Source: Ruania zhangjianzhongii (GTDB lineage: Bacteria; Actinomycetota; Actinomycetes; Actinomycetales; Beutenbergiaceae). From it: a stretch of 64,000 nt of DNA. The notes under the pieces were generated by a model, which did not search any database, was not told where the DNA came from, and worked only from the letters and a program-made list of their open reading frames with translations. Position numbers and translations under genes: made by a program. The stretch spans positions 1,488,001-1,552,000 of the forward strand of contig NZ_CP042828.1 in NCBI RefSeq assembly GCF_008000995.1, written 5' to 3'. Shown in pieces: positions 62,983 to 64,000 of the stretch. Within the stretch, counting starts at the first letter, position 1; every line of letters begins with the position of its first letter.

Positions 62983-63978
62983 ATGGTGCAGATCGGCTTC
63001 GCAGCGGCGTTGGAGCATCTGCACCCCCGGCAGGCGGTCGAGCTTGCCGAGCGCGCCGAAGCCCACGGCTTCTCCGGAGTCGCGGCCTCGGACGTGATGG
63101 CGCCCTGGGTGCCCGCCCAGGGGCAGGCCTCGTTCGTGTGGAACGTGCTCACCGCGATCGCCGAGCGCACCACCGGAGACGTCGGTCCCGCTGTGGCAGT
63201 ACCGACCTTCCGCTGGCATCCGGCGGTCCTCGCGCAGGCCAGTGCCACGCTGGCAGCGATGTACCCGGGCCGGCACTGGTTGGGTATCGGTGCCGGAGAG
63301 GCGATCAACGAGCACTCGGTGGCACCGTACTGGCCGGAGGCCCCGGAGCGGATCAACCGGATGTTCGAGGCGATCGAGATCATCACCAAGCTGCTGGCCA
63401 ACTCCGCTGCCGGGAAGGACACCAAGCACTCCGGGAAGTATTTCAAGATGGAGTCCACCCGGCTCTGGACCATGCCGGCGGCGCCGCCGCCGATCCTGGT
63501 CGGCACCGCCGGACCGGTCACCGCCCGCCGCGCGGGTCGGCATACCGACGGCATCCTCTCCCTCGGCGGGCCGAGCGAGAAGGTGGCCGCCCTGTTCGAT
63601 CGGGTCCGCCAGGGTGCGCGGGAGGGCGGCAAGGATCCCGACGCCACCCATCGGGTGGTCCAGCTGCACTCCTCCTGGGCGCCGACCGACGCCCAGGCAC
63701 TGGAGAACACGCTGCGCACCTGGCCCAACGGCGCGCTCCGGTTCGCCAAGGCGGACCTGCGCTCCCCGTTCGAGGTGGCCCAGATCGCCCGGATGATCCG
63801 CCCCGCGGACGCCCGCGCCGCGATGGTGATCTCCGCAGATCCGGCCGACCACCTGGCCGAGATCCAGCGCTACGTGGACCTCGGCGCCACCGCCATCTAC
63901 CTGCACAACACCGGCCCGAACCAGGCCGAGTGGATCGAGAAATTCGGAACCGACGTCCTTCCCCAGGTGGTGCACTGA
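62983..63978 (+). CDS. LLM-class F420-dependent oxidoreductase (G6PDH-related subgroup)
   Basis: 331 residues from ATG 62983. Luciferase-like barrel: GFSGVAASDVMAPWVPAQGQ, AMYPGRHWLGIGAGEAINEHS and PPPILVGTAGPVTARRAGRHTDG. It shares the subgroup pattern of Fgd but lacks the SDHFQPW substrate motif, so the substrate differs. TAGGCT ends 7 nt before ATG, indicating a leaderless transcript. Divergent from the PfkB operon. Confidence 0.9.
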   Translation: MVQIGFAAALEHLHPRQAVELAERAEAHGFSGVAASDVMAPWVPAQGQASFVWNVLTAIAERTTGDVGPAVAVPTFRWHPAVLAQASATLAAMYPGRHWLGIGAGEAINEHSVAPYWPEAPERINRMFEAIEIITKLLANSAAGKDTKHSGKYFKMESTRLWTMPAAPPPILVGTAGPVTARRAGRHTDGILSLGGPSEKVAALFDRVRQGAREGGKDPDATHRVVQLHSSWAPTDAQALENTLRTWPNGALRFAKADLRSPFEVAQIARMIRPADARAAMVISADPADHLAEIQRYVDLGATAIYLHNTGPNQAEWIEKFGTDVLPQVVH

Positions 63979-64000
63979 TGTTGCTTGCCCAAGCTCCCGA
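63978..64000 (+). CDS. Start of a gene running off the right edge
   Basis: ATG 63978 overlaps the stop of the preceding gene (TGATG) and reads MLLAQAP to the window edge. Too little is visible to assign a product; the coupling suggests a partner of the F420-dependent enzyme. Confidence 0.35.

Overview
The window is chromosomal DNA from a high-GC actinobacterium. It is very GC-rich, GTG starts are frequent, many genes overlap by 4 nt (ATGA/GTGA), and several genes look leaderless. The gene content points to Micrococcales-type actinobacteria, possibly a Ruania/Beutenbergia-like lineage (inference only). It includes F420-dependent glucose-6-phosphate dehydrogenase, a mycothiol-type nitroreductase homologue, paired ClpP subunits with a ClgR/PopR-like regulator, a DUF222/HNH protein, a type-B L31 and a complete ectABCD cluster. 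No prophage, transposase or CRISPR array is visible; this is mostly housekeeping sequence with small accessory islands.

Layout. 1-5.9 kb: 5' end of orn, a small Arg-rich protein, DUF1697, a two-gene fluoride exporter, and a PadR/DUF1048/ABC-2 exporter operon with a recognisable promoter-operator. It continues with a DUF2695 protein and a hexapeptide acetyltransferase. 5.9-13.3 kb: AraC/DJ-1-type regulator, tRNA-Arg(TCT) with a duplicated 3' end, two tandem dynamin-like GTPases, ssb, ettA, and a hotdog thioesterase. 13.3-17.1 kb: hairpin-rich spacer and ectABCD (ectoine and hydroxyectoine synthesis) on the minus strand. 17.2-24.7 kb: murQ, tesB, truncated hemoglobin, then PTS components (EI, free-standing EIIB and EIIA) around malQ. 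24.7-36.4 kb: pepN, cupin, DsbA-like protein, kinase-like protein, M13 peptidase, rpiB, an alkyltransferase-like protein, and a LysR-controlled AhpD-like locus. 36.4-39.2 kb: cysK-cysE behind a poly-cysteine leader peptide and competing hairpins. 39.4-50.9 kb: zinc-independent L31/L32 and a protein quality-control block. That block holds a PopR/ClgR-like regulator ending in -ALAA, a second clpP pair, tig, clpP1, clpP2, clpX and a Vms1/Rv2629-like release factor. tRNA-Pro and tRNA-Gly lie inside it. 50.9-64 kb: chorismate mutase, tandem repeats, HNH/DUF222, fgd, an oxidoreductase, valS, a sugar ABC importer with a PfkB kinase, and a second F420-dependent enzyme.

The most interesting parts are two regulatory circuits. 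One is a short ORF encoding three consecutive cysteines just before stop, followed by mutually exclusive hairpins, upstream of cysK-cysE: a candidate cysteine attenuator. The other is a Clp feedback module: an ssrA-like C-terminus on the regulator, an adjacent clpP pair in which one subunit has lost its catalytic serine, and clpP1P2-clpX nearby with a candidate ClgR box. Smaller points are a hairpin that buries the ssb ribosome-binding site, tandem repeats that begin on stop codons, and an isolated duplication of a tRNA-Arg 3' end.
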